Part shown: positions 1 to 6,553 of the stretch, piece after piece
Layout of the letters: the number at the start of each line of letters is the position of its first letter
Position numbering within the stretch: the first letter of the stretch is position 1
Assembly: GCA_003229935.1 (NCBI GenBank)
Contig: QIGD01000028.1
Coordinates: 1-10,680 of the forward strand
Source of the DNA: Methanobacteriota archaeon
GTDB lineage: Archaea > Hydrothermarchaeota > Hydrothermarchaeia > Hydrothermarchaeales > BMS3B
Direction of reading: 5' to 3'
DNA: 10,680 bases
Notes under the pieces: generated by a model
The model's database searches: none
Told to the model about the DNA's origin: nothing
Seen by the model: only the letters and a program-made list of their open reading frames with translations
Program-made: the position numbers and the translations under genes

Positions 1-184
1 TCAAAACAGCTTGCCAGCACTCCTCTGGGATGCTCACCACATAAAAGTGCAAAAAATTCTTGATACTACCAGGCATTATGCCTTTTGTCAGATTTATTCC
101 TGCCTGCCGGAAGCCAATGTTTGCAGGCAATCCAGCCGGATATTCACGCCCTGAAAATACACTTCCGGAGCGCAGATAAAGGGT
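1..184 (-). other. open minus-strand reading frame running off the left edge; possible gene remnant or dispersed repeat
   Basis: Read on the minus strand from 184 down to 1, one frame stays open for about 61 codons, bounded by a TAA (plus-strand TTA at 185-187) and continuing past the window edge. The translation looks protein-like, with pieces such as REYPAGLPANIGFRQAG and MPGSIKNFLHFYVV. There is no good start with a ribosome site: the first in-frame ATG is at 76-74, well inside. It may be a decayed gene end or a copy of a dispersed repeat. It points away from the CRISPR operon and is not part of it. A frame this long has roughly a 5% chance of arising at random, so support is weak. Confidence 0.25.
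101..129. repeat. short inverted repeat (stem-loop)
   Basis: TGCCTGC at 101-107 pairs with GCAGGCA at 123-129, giving a 7-bp stem and a 15-nt loop. A separate 13-nt palindrome, AGGCAT-T-ATGCCT, lies just before it at 71-83. Both sit within the minus-strand open frame and may simply reflect its sequence. There is no T-tract after either one, so neither is called a terminator. Confidence 0.3.
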
Positions 185-212
185 TTACCAGCTATAGACG
201 GTGTTTTTTAAA

Positions 213-241
213 TTGACAGAAATGGTATTTTGGTGTATGCT
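213..241 (+). promoter_or_regulatory. sigma70-type promoter, likely driving the CRISPR operon
   Basis: A perfect -35 box TTGACA (213-218) is followed by a 17-nt spacer and TATGCT (236-241), which matches four of six positions of the -10 consensus. Transcription would begin near 248, leaving a leader of about 238 nt before the cas10 start at 486. It points toward the operon, and no other promoter in the upstream region is as good. The function is inferred from consensus only. Confidence 0.55.
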
Positions 242-387
242 GTTAGCTAAATTGCCAAGGCAGTTCAAGTATTAATAAAACTATGAATGTAAGGCGGAGT
301 CTTTTAGTAGAACGACTATTTTTATCTTACAGCGGAAGGAACAGTATAAGTTGCCTTTAAGAGGAAAATAGATAAAAAGCGGATCAC

Positions 388-404
388 GAAAAAAGTCTTT
401 TTTC
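388..404. repeat. perfect 17-nt dyad, possible operator or leader hairpin
   Basis: GAAAAAAG (388-395), a single T, then CTTTTTTC (397-404) form a perfect inverted repeat with 8-nt arms. A 1-nt loop cannot close fully as RNA, but the inner pairs could open. The T-run resembles the end of a terminator, although the stem is A/T-only and weak. The site lies between the strong promoter (213-241) and cas10, where a repressor site or transcription attenuator would sit. No regulator gene is present in the window. Confidence 0.3.
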
Positions 405-439
405 TTAGAGATATGATGCCAAGATAGGGGAGATATAAA

Positions 440-445
440 TATAAT
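440..445 (+). promoter_or_regulatory. possible second -10 element close to cas10
   Basis: TATAAT at 440-445 is a perfect -10 hexamer, 40 nt before the cas10 start. No good -35 box lies 16-18 nt upstream (the candidate is TGCCAA at 417-422). In this A/T-rich leader such a match can easily occur by chance, so this is at most a weak alternative start site for transcription. Confidence 0.2.
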
Positions 446-485
446 AGACACTGGAAATACAGAAAGTACGAGAGGTTACTGATCT

Positions 486-1985
486 ATGCCAGATTCTAAA
501 GACAACTATTTGATTTTATTGGATACTGATAAGATTCATGACTATGTGTTTGCTACCAACAAACTGAAAGAGATAACAGGGGCAAGTGCCCTTATAGATG
601 ATCTCATTCTCCATGAAGTTCCTGTCTGCACAGAGAGTTTTAATTTTGAGGTGATATTTAGTAATGGTGGAACATCCCTGATAAGGGCAGAAAATACTTC
701 CGAGGATGATGTAGAAAGGTTTATTGATAGGATTCAGAATAAGTTTTATGAGATGACCGAAACTGCTACGATAACAGGTGTCTGGGCATCTTATAATAAA
801 AGAGATTTCGCAGAGGTTAGAGATGAGTTATATAGAAAACTCAAAGATAAAAAATCTTCAAATGATAAAATTCATGACTTGATTTCAAGCCCTTTCCTGA
901 AGTTCTGTACTCACTGTGGCATACGGAAGGCTGAGAAAGAATATAAATCGGATACATTTATCTGTCCTTCATGTTTAAAAAAGATACTCGAAGGGGAAAG
1001 AGAAAAGAAGACAAAATACAATACAAGGTCAGCCACGAAGGGGAGAAAAAGCATCTATTCATATTTTTTTGAAAAGGATAGCACTGCAGCCTTTCCTAAG
1101 GATCTATCGGAGATTGGAGATGCATCCATACCTTCAAATTATATCGGCTTTATATACGCCGATGGTAACCAGGTAGGTGAGAAACTCAAGCAGATAAAAA
1201 GTGAAAACGAATACCAGCAGTTCAGTGATATGCTTGACTGGACGACTAAGGAATCCGCAGTAGAGACCGCAATAGAGTGTTTTGGCTCATCTAACAAATA
1301 TCCTATGGAGTTTATCCTTGCGGGGGGAGATGACCTTATCATAGTCGTTCCAGGTAATATGGCACTGCCAGTTGCTGTTAAATTTTGTGATAAGTTCCAG
1401 GATAAAAGCAGAAATAATAAATATCCAAGTGACCTGACTACATCAGTAGGTCTGGTCATCTCACACTCAACATATCCTGTTAAGTCGTTACTCAGGCTTT
1501 CTGAATCGCTCCTGAAAGAGGCAAAAAAGAAGGGTTGGAATAAGGGAGGAACACAGCCAGACTCCATGATAAACTTTATGATTGTTAAGGGAAGTATGCT
1601 GAGTCCCAATGCGTGGAAAGAAGATTACATATATAAATCATGTGAAGGGACTAATATGAACCTTACTCTGAAACCTTACAGAACTGATGATATCAAGAGA
1701 CTTCTGTCTTCCATCCAGAGATTGAAGCGTGCAGGCATGCCTGGATCAAAGTTAAAGGTTATCAGAGAAATACTTCTGAAGGATAAAGCACAATCTGTAC
1801 TTGAATTCTGTCAACTGCTTTCAAGATTGAAGGGTGGTGGGGATGTCTTGGATGTAATATTCTCAATAGATAAAGACTTTAATCTTGATCTCATGCCATG
1901 GAAGAGAGAGGATTCAGAGTTTTACACACCATTTCTGGACATTGTGGAACTCTATGATTTTATATCCACTGAGGTAAAGATATGA
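486..1985 (+). CDS. cas10: Cas10, large subunit of a type III-D-like complex, HD-less with GGDD palm
   Basis: This is the signature subunit of type III CRISPR complexes. In the family, target RNA binding switches on its palm domain to make cyclic oligoadenylates from ATP. Seen here: an N-terminal palm beginning LLDTDKIHDYVFATNKLKEI (residues 11-30); a zinc finger with C141, C144, C160 and C163; the second palm with YADGN (224-228) and GGDD (280-283, within ILAGGDDLIIVV); and a helical C-terminal domain from about 400. The protein starts directly with the first palm and is only 499 residues long, so the HD nuclease domain of many Cas10 proteins is absent. The intact GGDD means signalling should be possible while DNA cutting is not. 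An in-frame TGA at 480-482 makes ATG 486 the first start; AGAGG lies at 471-475. It overlaps the next gene by 4 nt. Confidence 0.93.
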   Translation: MPDSKDNYLILLDTDKIHDYVFATNKLKEITGASALIDDLILHEVPVCTESFNFEVIFSNGGTSLIRAENTSEDDVERFIDRIQNKFYEMTETATITGVWASYNKRDFAEVRDELYRKLKDKKSSNDKIHDLISSPFLKFCTHCGIRKAEKEYKSDTFICPSCLKKILEGEREKKTKYNTRSATKGRKSIYSYFFEKDSTAAFPKDLSEIGDASIPSNYIGFIYADGNQVGEKLKQIKSENEYQQFSDMLDWTTKESAVETAIECFGSSNKYPMEFILAGGDDLIIVVPGNMALPVAVKFCDKFQDKSRNNKYPSDLTTSVGLVISHSTYPVKSLLRLSESLLKEAKKKGWNKGGTQPDSMINFMIVKGSMLSPNAWKEDYIYKSCEGTNMNLTLKPYRTDDIKRLLSSIQRLKRAGMPGSKLKVIREILLKDKAQSVLEFCQLLSRLKGGGDVLDVIFSIDKDFNLDLMPWKREDSEFYTPFLDIVELYDFISTEVKI

Positions 1986-2605
1986 AAGAGATAAGTCTCA
2001 ACTTCAGGTTTAAGACACCTTATATTATAAAAAGCGGGTTTGGATATGCAGGAATCTTTGATGATACAATGCTTCGGGATGGAAGAGGTTTTTTATATAT
2101 ACCAGGGTCAAGCATAAAGGGACGGATAAGGGCGCATATGCAAAAATTATTACGTTCTACAGGAGAGAGTTTTTGCAGTGATGTAATATGTAAGGACAGA
2201 TATCATCTATGCAGGATGTGCAGGCTTTTTGGCTCACCCTTTGTAGAAGGCCCTCTTGTTTTTACCGACTCTAAGCTTACAGACAAGCAGAAGAAGTTCT
2301 TCAGTGCGCTTATCAGAAAAGAGGAAGGTTTTCCGTTTAATCTTGACACAACAGGATTTGCCAGTACACCGATTACCAGGAAAAGGCTGACTGCTCTTAA
2401 GGGGGGTCTACATATTACCGAACTGCCGCTTGATGGGCTTGAATTTCAATCAAGGATTATTGGGAATATATCGGATGAAGATATTAAGAAGCTAATTCAT
2501 GCTATTAGATTGATAACCCATCTGGGCGGAAATAAAGGAAAAGGTGTTGGAAGGCTTACAGATGAAGGTATTAAAGTGGAGGTGATTAATGAAATTAAGA
2601 CTTGA
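1982..2605 (+). CDS. cas7: Cas7 (Csm3-like RAMP), first backbone subunit
   Basis: Cas7 proteins coat the crRNA and cut the bound target RNA at regular steps. This 207-residue protein has the Csm3 layout: IPGSSIKG (40-47), the cysteine set C65, C70, C77, C80 followed by LFG (82-84), a thumb region around 125-145, and the C-terminal glycine-rich loop LGGNKGKGVG (181-190). Aligned from memory to Streptococcus thermophilus Csm3, the segment FDDTMLRD (26-33) places D27 on the catalytic Asp33, so it should cut RNA. The cysteines probably bind zinc. GAGGT at 1971-1975 lies 6 nt before the ATG. The gene overlaps cas10 by ATGA and the next gene by 17 nt, which indicates translational coupling. It is the shortest of the four Cas7 proteins here. 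Confidence 0.9.
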   Translation: MKEISLNFRFKTPYIIKSGFGYAGIFDDTMLRDGRGFLYIPGSSIKGRIRAHMQKLLRSTGESFCSDVICKDRYHLCRMCRLFGSPFVEGPLVFTDSKLTDKQKKFFSALIRKEEGFPFNLDTTGFASTPITRKRLTALKGGLHITELPLDGLEFQSRIIGNISDEDIKKLIHAIRLITHLGGNKGKGVGRLTDEGIKVEVINEIKT

Positions 2606-3716
2606 GGTGCTGTCACCTGTTACAATTTCATGCAGTTATACCTCCATTAATGAGATATACACGGTTGACTATATCCCGGCAACGGTTCTAAGGGGAGTCC
2701 TTGCATCGGTTTATATTAAGGAAAAGGGTATTTCAGATCCCATGGAGGACAATCTGTTTAAGGAAATATTCCTTTCAGGGAAGTGTATATTCGGAAATCT
2801 CTATTATAATGAGGCCAGTCTGTTGCCACTCTCTGCCCTTTCCTGTAAATACAATTCAGGGTTTATCCCGGATGCACACGGGGTAAAGGATATGGTCATA
2901 CCAAGGCTGAAGAATGACATGAAATGTCTTGAATCCTGTTCTTGCTGTAATGCACCTATGGATAATTTCAGGGGATTTTATAAAAGGGAACGGGGCTGTT
3001 TTACAAAGGTAGAAGTACCCAAAAGGCTTATAGCCAGGACAGCAATTAATCCCATGAGAGAAACTGCTGCACATGGTGAACTGTTTTCCATGGAGGCAAT
3101 CAATGAGGGGAGTTTTTTTACGGGAAGGCTATATGTTGATAATGGTCTAAAGGATAAGGTTTCGGAGTTTCTTAATAGTAGGGAAGTAAGGATTGGAACG
3201 GCACGAAGTAGAGGTCAGGGTCATTGTAAGGTCTGGGTACATGACGAGGCCTCAACTGACAACCTTATTGAAAGGTTTGATAGATTTAACAGTCTTGTTG
3301 GAGACAAACACACCTATTTTTCGATTACCCTGCTTTCAGACATGATTGTTTTTGATAGATATCTGAGGTATTGCAGTAACTTAACATTGGATACATTACT
3401 TGAATATCTTTCAGTTGACAGCACCATTTCGAATAACTTTAAACTTGATTTCTGGATTTCAGGTACAAGAAAGATATCGGGCTGGAATAGCGCACCTAAT
3501 GTCTCACTGCCCAAGGAGGATGTTGTTGCGATAGAGAAGGGCTCTGTATTTGTTTTCAAGAGCAACAATCCCTTGCCTGAGGCAGTTAAAGTCCGGATTA
3601 TATCTGAGTTGAAAAGAATTCCGGAGTTTATCGGAGAGAGAGTCACTGAGGGATTTGGGCAGGTAAGTATCTGTAATAAGTTCCATCTTGAATTTTATAA
3701 GGAGATGAAAGAATGA
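2589..3716 (+). CDS. csx10: Csx10, Cas5-like RAMP subunit of type III-D
   Basis: Csx10 is the Cas5-group protein that marks type III-D loci. It probably sits near Cas10 and holds the 5' handle of the crRNA. This 375-residue protein shows the two-RAMP layout: YIPATVLRGVLA (28-39) in the first half, a cysteine cluster (C113, C117, C119, C120), the family-typical stretch KRLIARTAI (145-153) with HGELFSMEAI (162-171), the first glycine loop RIGTARSRGQG (201-211), and a second one, RVTEGFGQVSI (351-361), near the C-terminus. No catalytic role is expected. GGAGGTGA at 2578-2585 is the ribosome site for ATG 2589. It overlaps the preceding cas7 by 17 nt and the following small-subunit gene by ATGA. 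The family call rests on recognised motifs and on the neighbouring csx19. Confidence 0.85.
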   Translation: MKLRLEVLSPVTISCSYTSINEIYTVDYIPATVLRGVLASVYIKEKGISDPMEDNLFKEIFLSGKCIFGNLYYNEASLLPLSALSCKYNSGFIPDAHGVKDMVIPRLKNDMKCLESCSCCNAPMDNFRGFYKRERGCFTKVEVPKRLIARTAINPMRETAAHGELFSMEAINEGSFFTGRLYVDNGLKDKVSEFLNSREVRIGTARSRGQGHCKVWVHDEASTDNLIERFDRFNSLVGDKHTYFSITLLSDMIVFDRYLRYCSNLTLDTLLEYLSVDSTISNNFKLDFWISGTRKISGWNSAPNVSLPKEDVVAIEKGSVFVFKSNNPLPEAVKVRIISELKRIPEFIGERVTEGFGQVSICNKFHLEFYKEMKE

Positions 3717-4282
3717 TTGGCGCACTTTCCATGATTGTAGAGAAAAACATTCAGGTATATCAGGAGAAGATATCAAAGAATGCCTTTGATTTCTACCAAA
3801 CATATTTGAGGAAAAAGAGCGGTGCTCCTTCTCAGACGCAGATGAATACCCTTGGATCATTGATACAGGATACGGGAGATTTAAATGCCCTGCTATCTGA
3901 GACAAGAAAATTTTTAACAAAACAGAGAGATAAAAACCAGGATAAGAAGACTGGGTGGGCGCTTGAATGTGAAGGGAAAATGCTTGCAGATATAATCATA
4001 GAGAAGATTGAATCTGTTGATAGAGAGAAATTTTTTGGAGATTATACATTTGCAGTCAACTCAAATACGTCTTTTTTGAGAGAAGGTCTGAAAGACAAAG
4101 AGAAAGAAGACGCGGATAATGAAACCCTTGAACTGGCAAAACTTAAGTACCTCAAGGCTCTTTTTTCTGCAATACTTCTAATTTACAGGATAGAGAATGC
4201 AAAATTGGATATTAACGGCAAAGTGAAAAAACTGAGCTTCTACCTTGAAGGAGGTGAATTGATATGTCAGAAAGTTCAATAA
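3713..4282 (+). CDS. putative small subunit (Cas11-like) of the type III-D complex
   Basis: This 189-residue protein is rich in charged residues and mostly predicted helical by eye, with no RAMP glycine loop, no cysteine cluster and no membrane segment. A long Lys/Glu-rich middle (about 70-140) is followed by an aliphatic helix near 145-165 (ALFSAILLIYRIENA). In type III complexes a small helical Cas11 protein lines the inner face of the Cas7 filament. This gene is the only candidate for it in the operon and lies where III-D loci often have one, between csx10 and a cas7. The role is therefore inferred from position and composition, not from a recognised motif. AAGGAG at 3699-3704 lies 8 nt before ATG 3713. 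It overlaps the next gene by 19 nt. Confidence 0.55.
   Translation: MIGALSMIVEKNIQVYQEKISKNAFDFYQTYLRKKSGAPSQTQMNTLGSLIQDTGDLNALLSETRKFLTKQRDKNQDKKTGWALECEGKMLADIIIEKIESVDREKFFGDYTFAVNSNTSFLREGLKDKEKEDADNETLELAKLKYLKALFSAILLIYRIENAKLDINGKVKKLSFYLEGGELICQKVQ
4248..4257 (+). promoter_or_regulatory. near-perfect Shine-Dalgarno site inside the small-subunit gene
   Basis: AAGGAGGTGA ends 6 nt before ATG 4264 and is almost the full complement of the 16S rRNA tail. It lies within the last codons of the preceding gene, so the downstream Cas7 can recruit ribosomes strongly on its own. This fixes ATG 4264 as the start and hints that this Cas7 subunit is made in higher amount, although that is inference. 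Confidence 0.6.
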
Positions 4283-5076
4283 GGATGGACAGGCTGGATA
4301 ACAGATATATCATAACTGGTGAACTTGACTTGCTTACTCCAATGAGTATTTCTTCTGGAAAGGCTAATCCTGAAACAGACAGTCCATTTATACGAACCAT
4401 GAATGGTACTGTCTATATCCCCGGTTCATCTTTGCGAGGGTCATTTAGAAGCACTGTCGAAAGAATACTCGCCTCACTGGGCAACACAAAATTAACATCC
4501 TGTATTCTGTTTGAAGATTCCACTTCTAACATCTGTCTTGCCGGGAACAAGAAGGAGAAGGACAATCTTTTAAAGAAAATAGAAGCTAACCAAATAGATG
4601 AGGATGGAATCATTGCTGAACTTGACAGCAAACTTTGTGGTGTCTGCAAGGTCTTTGGAAGCACTTTTAATATATCAAAGGTTAGATTTACCGACCTTTA
4701 TCCTGTTTCCGGAACCACTCCTTCAGTTGTGAAGAGGGATGGAGTCGGTATTGACCGTGATACCGAAACAGCGGTTGACGGTGCAAAATTTGATTACGAA
4801 GTAGCTGAAAAACATGCAAAATTTTATTTCGAGATGATTGTGGAGAATGTTGATGAGGCTGACATGGCTGTTTTGTCTATCGGATTGAATGAATTAATAA
4901 GAGGAGAGTTATGGGTCGGAGGTAATGCTGCTGCAGGTCTTGGAAGATGCATGCTGAATTCACCCACAGTATCACGCTATTTTACTGACATTAACTCATA
5001 CTTGGAATCAGGATATTCAACTAACGGAGATATTGCTCTCATAACCAGTCATCTCAATAAATTCCTGGAGGTATGA
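4264..5076 (+). CDS. cas7: Cas7 (Csm3-like RAMP), second backbone subunit
   Basis: This is a second, diverged Cas7 of 270 residues. It has TDSPFIRT (38-45) followed by YIPGSSLRGSFR (51-62). The spacing puts D39 at the position of the Csm3 catalytic Asp, so target RNA cutting is expected. Four cysteines, C80, C91, C125 and C128, precede VFG (130-132) and probably bind zinc. The thumb stretch KRDGVGIDRDT and the glycine loop VGGNAAAGLGRC complete the fold. The C-terminal tail of about 40 residues is not assigned. It differs from the first Cas7 by a longer segment between the second and third cysteines. It starts inside the previous gene and ends one base before the next Cas7. Proteins of this type in III-D loci are often labelled Csx7 or SSO1426-like RAMP. 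Confidence 0.88.
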   Translation: MSESSIRMDRLDNRYIITGELDLLTPMSISSGKANPETDSPFIRTMNGTVYIPGSSLRGSFRSTVERILASLGNTKLTSCILFEDSTSNICLAGNKKEKDNLLKKIEANQIDEDGIIAELDSKLCGVCKVFGSTFNISKVRFTDLYPVSGTTPSVVKRDGVGIDRDTETAVDGAKFDYEVAEKHAKFYFEMIVENVDEADMAVLSIGLNELIRGELWVGGNAAAGLGRCMLNSPTVSRYFTDINSYLESGYSTNGDIALITSHLNKFLEV

Positions 5077-5077
5077 G

Positions 5078-6052
5078 ATGCTCAAGAAGATGATAAATGA
5101 ATGTAACATGACCATCAGTCTTAAGTCAGGCAGTCCATGGTTAATCAAAGATGGACGGTATGAGAAGAATACTTTTATCAAGGAAATGAATCTGGAAAGT
5201 AGGAAGAAAGAATATCCGGATGCTGTTTTTATATGTACCGATAAAGACGAGGTGTTTAACAACGCTATCAAAACTAAAAATTATAACTCTTTAAATCATT
5301 ATATACCTGGAACCTCCCTGCGAGGTGTTTTCAGGAATCATACAGAGAAAATCGCAAAAACCTTTCTTGATGGTAAAGACAATTATAGTATTTGCTGCGA
5401 CCCCTTTGATAAAAAACTCAGTTGTTCAAATAGACTTGAAAAGTCAAAACCGTATACACCTTATAAAGATTCATGCCTTATCTGCAAACTCTTCGGTTCA
5501 ACTGCATCAGGAAGCAGAATTGAGGTAGGAGATGCTGAGATAACTGAAAAGGAGGTAATCATAAGGGACGGCATTGGTATAGATCGGGTTACGGGTGCTG
5601 TAAAAAGTGGTGCTAATTTCAGATTCCAGTTGCTTGAAAACTGCAAAGCAGAAGTAAAAGTCAGAATCAGAAACTTTGAACTCTGGCAGCTTGGTCTTCT
5701 GGCGTATGTATTTCAAGACCTTAAGGATGGGTATATATCAATAGGGTTTGGCACTACAAAGGGGTATGGAAAAGTAATCGGAGAAACAACATCCGTTAAA
5801 CTTATGTATCTTGGGAGTATTAACCCTGAAGATGAGATAAAGGATGTAGGTGCTTTGTCTTCACCAGTTGATATTGATAAATACTGCTTTATCTCAGGCA
5901 ATCTCGGCAAAAAGGAATACCTGACCCCCAATGCAGGTGAGAGTCTCTCCATACGTAAGGAGTTAGAGATAACTAATATTCCACAATTTATGAGAGATAT
6001 AGCCCCGGAGTGGAACAAAGCACTTGAAGCAACTTTAGCCCTGGAGAGTTAA
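5078..6052 (+). CDS. cas7: Cas7 (RAMP), third backbone subunit with insertion and C-terminal extension
   Basis: This 324-residue Cas7 has YIPGTSLRGVFR (75-86), a cysteine set (C106 or C107, C116, C133, C136) followed by LFG (138-140), the thumb RDGIGIDRVTG, and the glycine loop IGFGTTKGYGK. A candidate catalytic residue is D48 in YPDAVFICTD (46-55), but the stretch between it and GTS is about twice as long as in the other two Cas7 proteins because of a Lys/Asn-rich insert (about 56-74). About 75 residues follow the glycine loop and match nothing I recognise. They could contact the neighbouring Csx19 or the last Cas7. GGAGG at 5067-5071 is 6 nt before the start. It is separated by one base from the gene on each side. 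Confidence 0.85.
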   Translation: MLKKMINECNMTISLKSGSPWLIKDGRYEKNTFIKEMNLESRKKEYPDAVFICTDKDEVFNNAIKTKNYNSLNHYIPGTSLRGVFRNHTEKIAKTFLDGKDNYSICCDPFDKKLSCSNRLEKSKPYTPYKDSCLICKLFGSTASGSRIEVGDAEITEKEVIIRDGIGIDRVTGAVKSGANFRFQLLENCKAEVKVRIRNFELWQLGLLAYVFQDLKDGYISIGFGTTKGYGKVIGETTSVKLMYLGSINPEDEIKDVGALSSPVDIDKYCFISGNLGKKEYLTPNAGESLSIRKELEITNIPQFMRDIAPEWNKALEATLALES

Positions 6053-6053
6053 G

Positions 6054-6551
6054 ATGCCACTGATAGGATATAAAAAAGGTTGTAACGAGTCGGAAGTCTC
6101 AGAATTTGCATCAGATATTGACTATAAGTTTGCCATACTGGAAAAACCTGATGATATACGATTTATCAAAAAGTCCGACATTAACAGCATTGGAAATCTG
6201 TCTGACTGGGATAGGGGACGGCTATTTGGAGAAAATGTTGAACTCAGATGGCTAAAACGAAGGAATGGGTTCCATGTAGTTATAATTTCTGAGGATGGTG
6301 TAGTTCCTGAAAAACTTAATCCTGAAGAAATAAACCCTGTTCGTGAAAGAGGGGTATATCTCTGGGGAGAAAACATCGAAAAGAGTGGTAATACAACGGA
6401 TGACTGGTACGAACAACGAATTCCAAGAATCTTGAACTACCCCGTCAATGCCACTAAAATAAGAGGCAGGCTGAAACTGATTGTAAAGGAGTATTCCCTA
6501 TCCTCTGATAAAAGCACTGTCCACCGTTATGTAGGGTTAAAGGAGGAATGA
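6054..6551 (+). CDS. csx19: Csx19, type III-D accessory subunit
   Basis: This 165-residue soluble protein carries the pattern I associate with Csx19 (TIGR03984): WDRGRLFGENVELRW (52-66), YLWGE (102-106) and a C-terminal WYEQRIPRILNYPV (118-131). Csx19 is found with type III-D complexes. In the characterised Synechocystis III-D variant it is a structural component, and its exact job is not settled. No nuclease motif, cysteine cluster or membrane segment is visible. GGAGAG at 6043-6048 serves ATG 6054. The gene follows the third cas7 by one base, and the next ribosome site lies inside its end, so its product is probably made together with the complex. It supports the III-D call made from Csx10. 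Confidence 0.75.
   Translation: MPLIGYKKGCNESEVSEFASDIDYKFAILEKPDDIRFIKKSDINSIGNLSDWDRGRLFGENVELRWLKRRNGFHVVIISEDGVVPEKLNPEEINPVRERGVYLWGENIEKSGNTTDDWYEQRIPRILNYPVNATKIRGRLKLIVKEYSLSSDKSTVHRYVGLKEE
6541..6546 (+). promoter_or_regulatory. Shine-Dalgarno site that decides the start of the fourth Cas7
   Basis: AGGAGG at 6541-6546 is followed by ATG at 6548 (1 nt away, too close) and by an in-frame ATG at 6554 (7 nt away, ideal). The second ATG is therefore the likely start, and the longer reading beginning Met-Lys-Met is two residues too long. Confidence 0.65.
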
Positions 6552-6553
6552 AG

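Larger units (their letters stand above)
1..485. other. 485-nt region upstream of the operon, no convincing complete gene
   Basis: This stretch before cas10 holds no complete gene that I can support. It contains the minus-strand open frame at 1-184, a near-perfect palindrome AGGCAT-T-ATGCCT at 71-83, an inverted repeat TGCCTGC (101-107) / GCAGGCA (123-129), a promoter at 213-241, and an A/T dyad at 388-404. A 25-codon frame starting at 283 has no ribosome site and is not credible. No direct repeats of CRISPR length were seen. The part from about 248 to 485 is probably the 5' untranslated leader of the operon. Confidence 0.6.

Noticed and set aside
283..360. 25-codon frame in the leader (start ATG at 283)
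   Set aside because: No Shine-Dalgarno site before it, and the composition is not protein-like enough to call a leader peptide.
388..404. Intrinsic terminator for an upstream gene
   Set aside because: The stem is A/T-only with a 1-nt loop and no GC core, and no upstream plus-strand gene exists in the window for it to end.
1..485. Possible CRISPR array or repeat remnant upstream of cas10
   Set aside because: No regularly spaced direct repeats of 20-40 nt were found, only short isolated inverted repeats.
1139..1609. 156-codon open frame on the minus strand within cas10
   Set aside because: It lies opposite conserved palm-domain codons of Cas10, including GGDD, and has no recognisable protein features. 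It is a shadow frame.
3504..3920. 138-codon minus-strand frame across the csx10 and small-subunit junction
   Set aside because: Both plus-strand genes are well supported by ribosome sites and overlaps. The reverse frame has no start signal and no family features.
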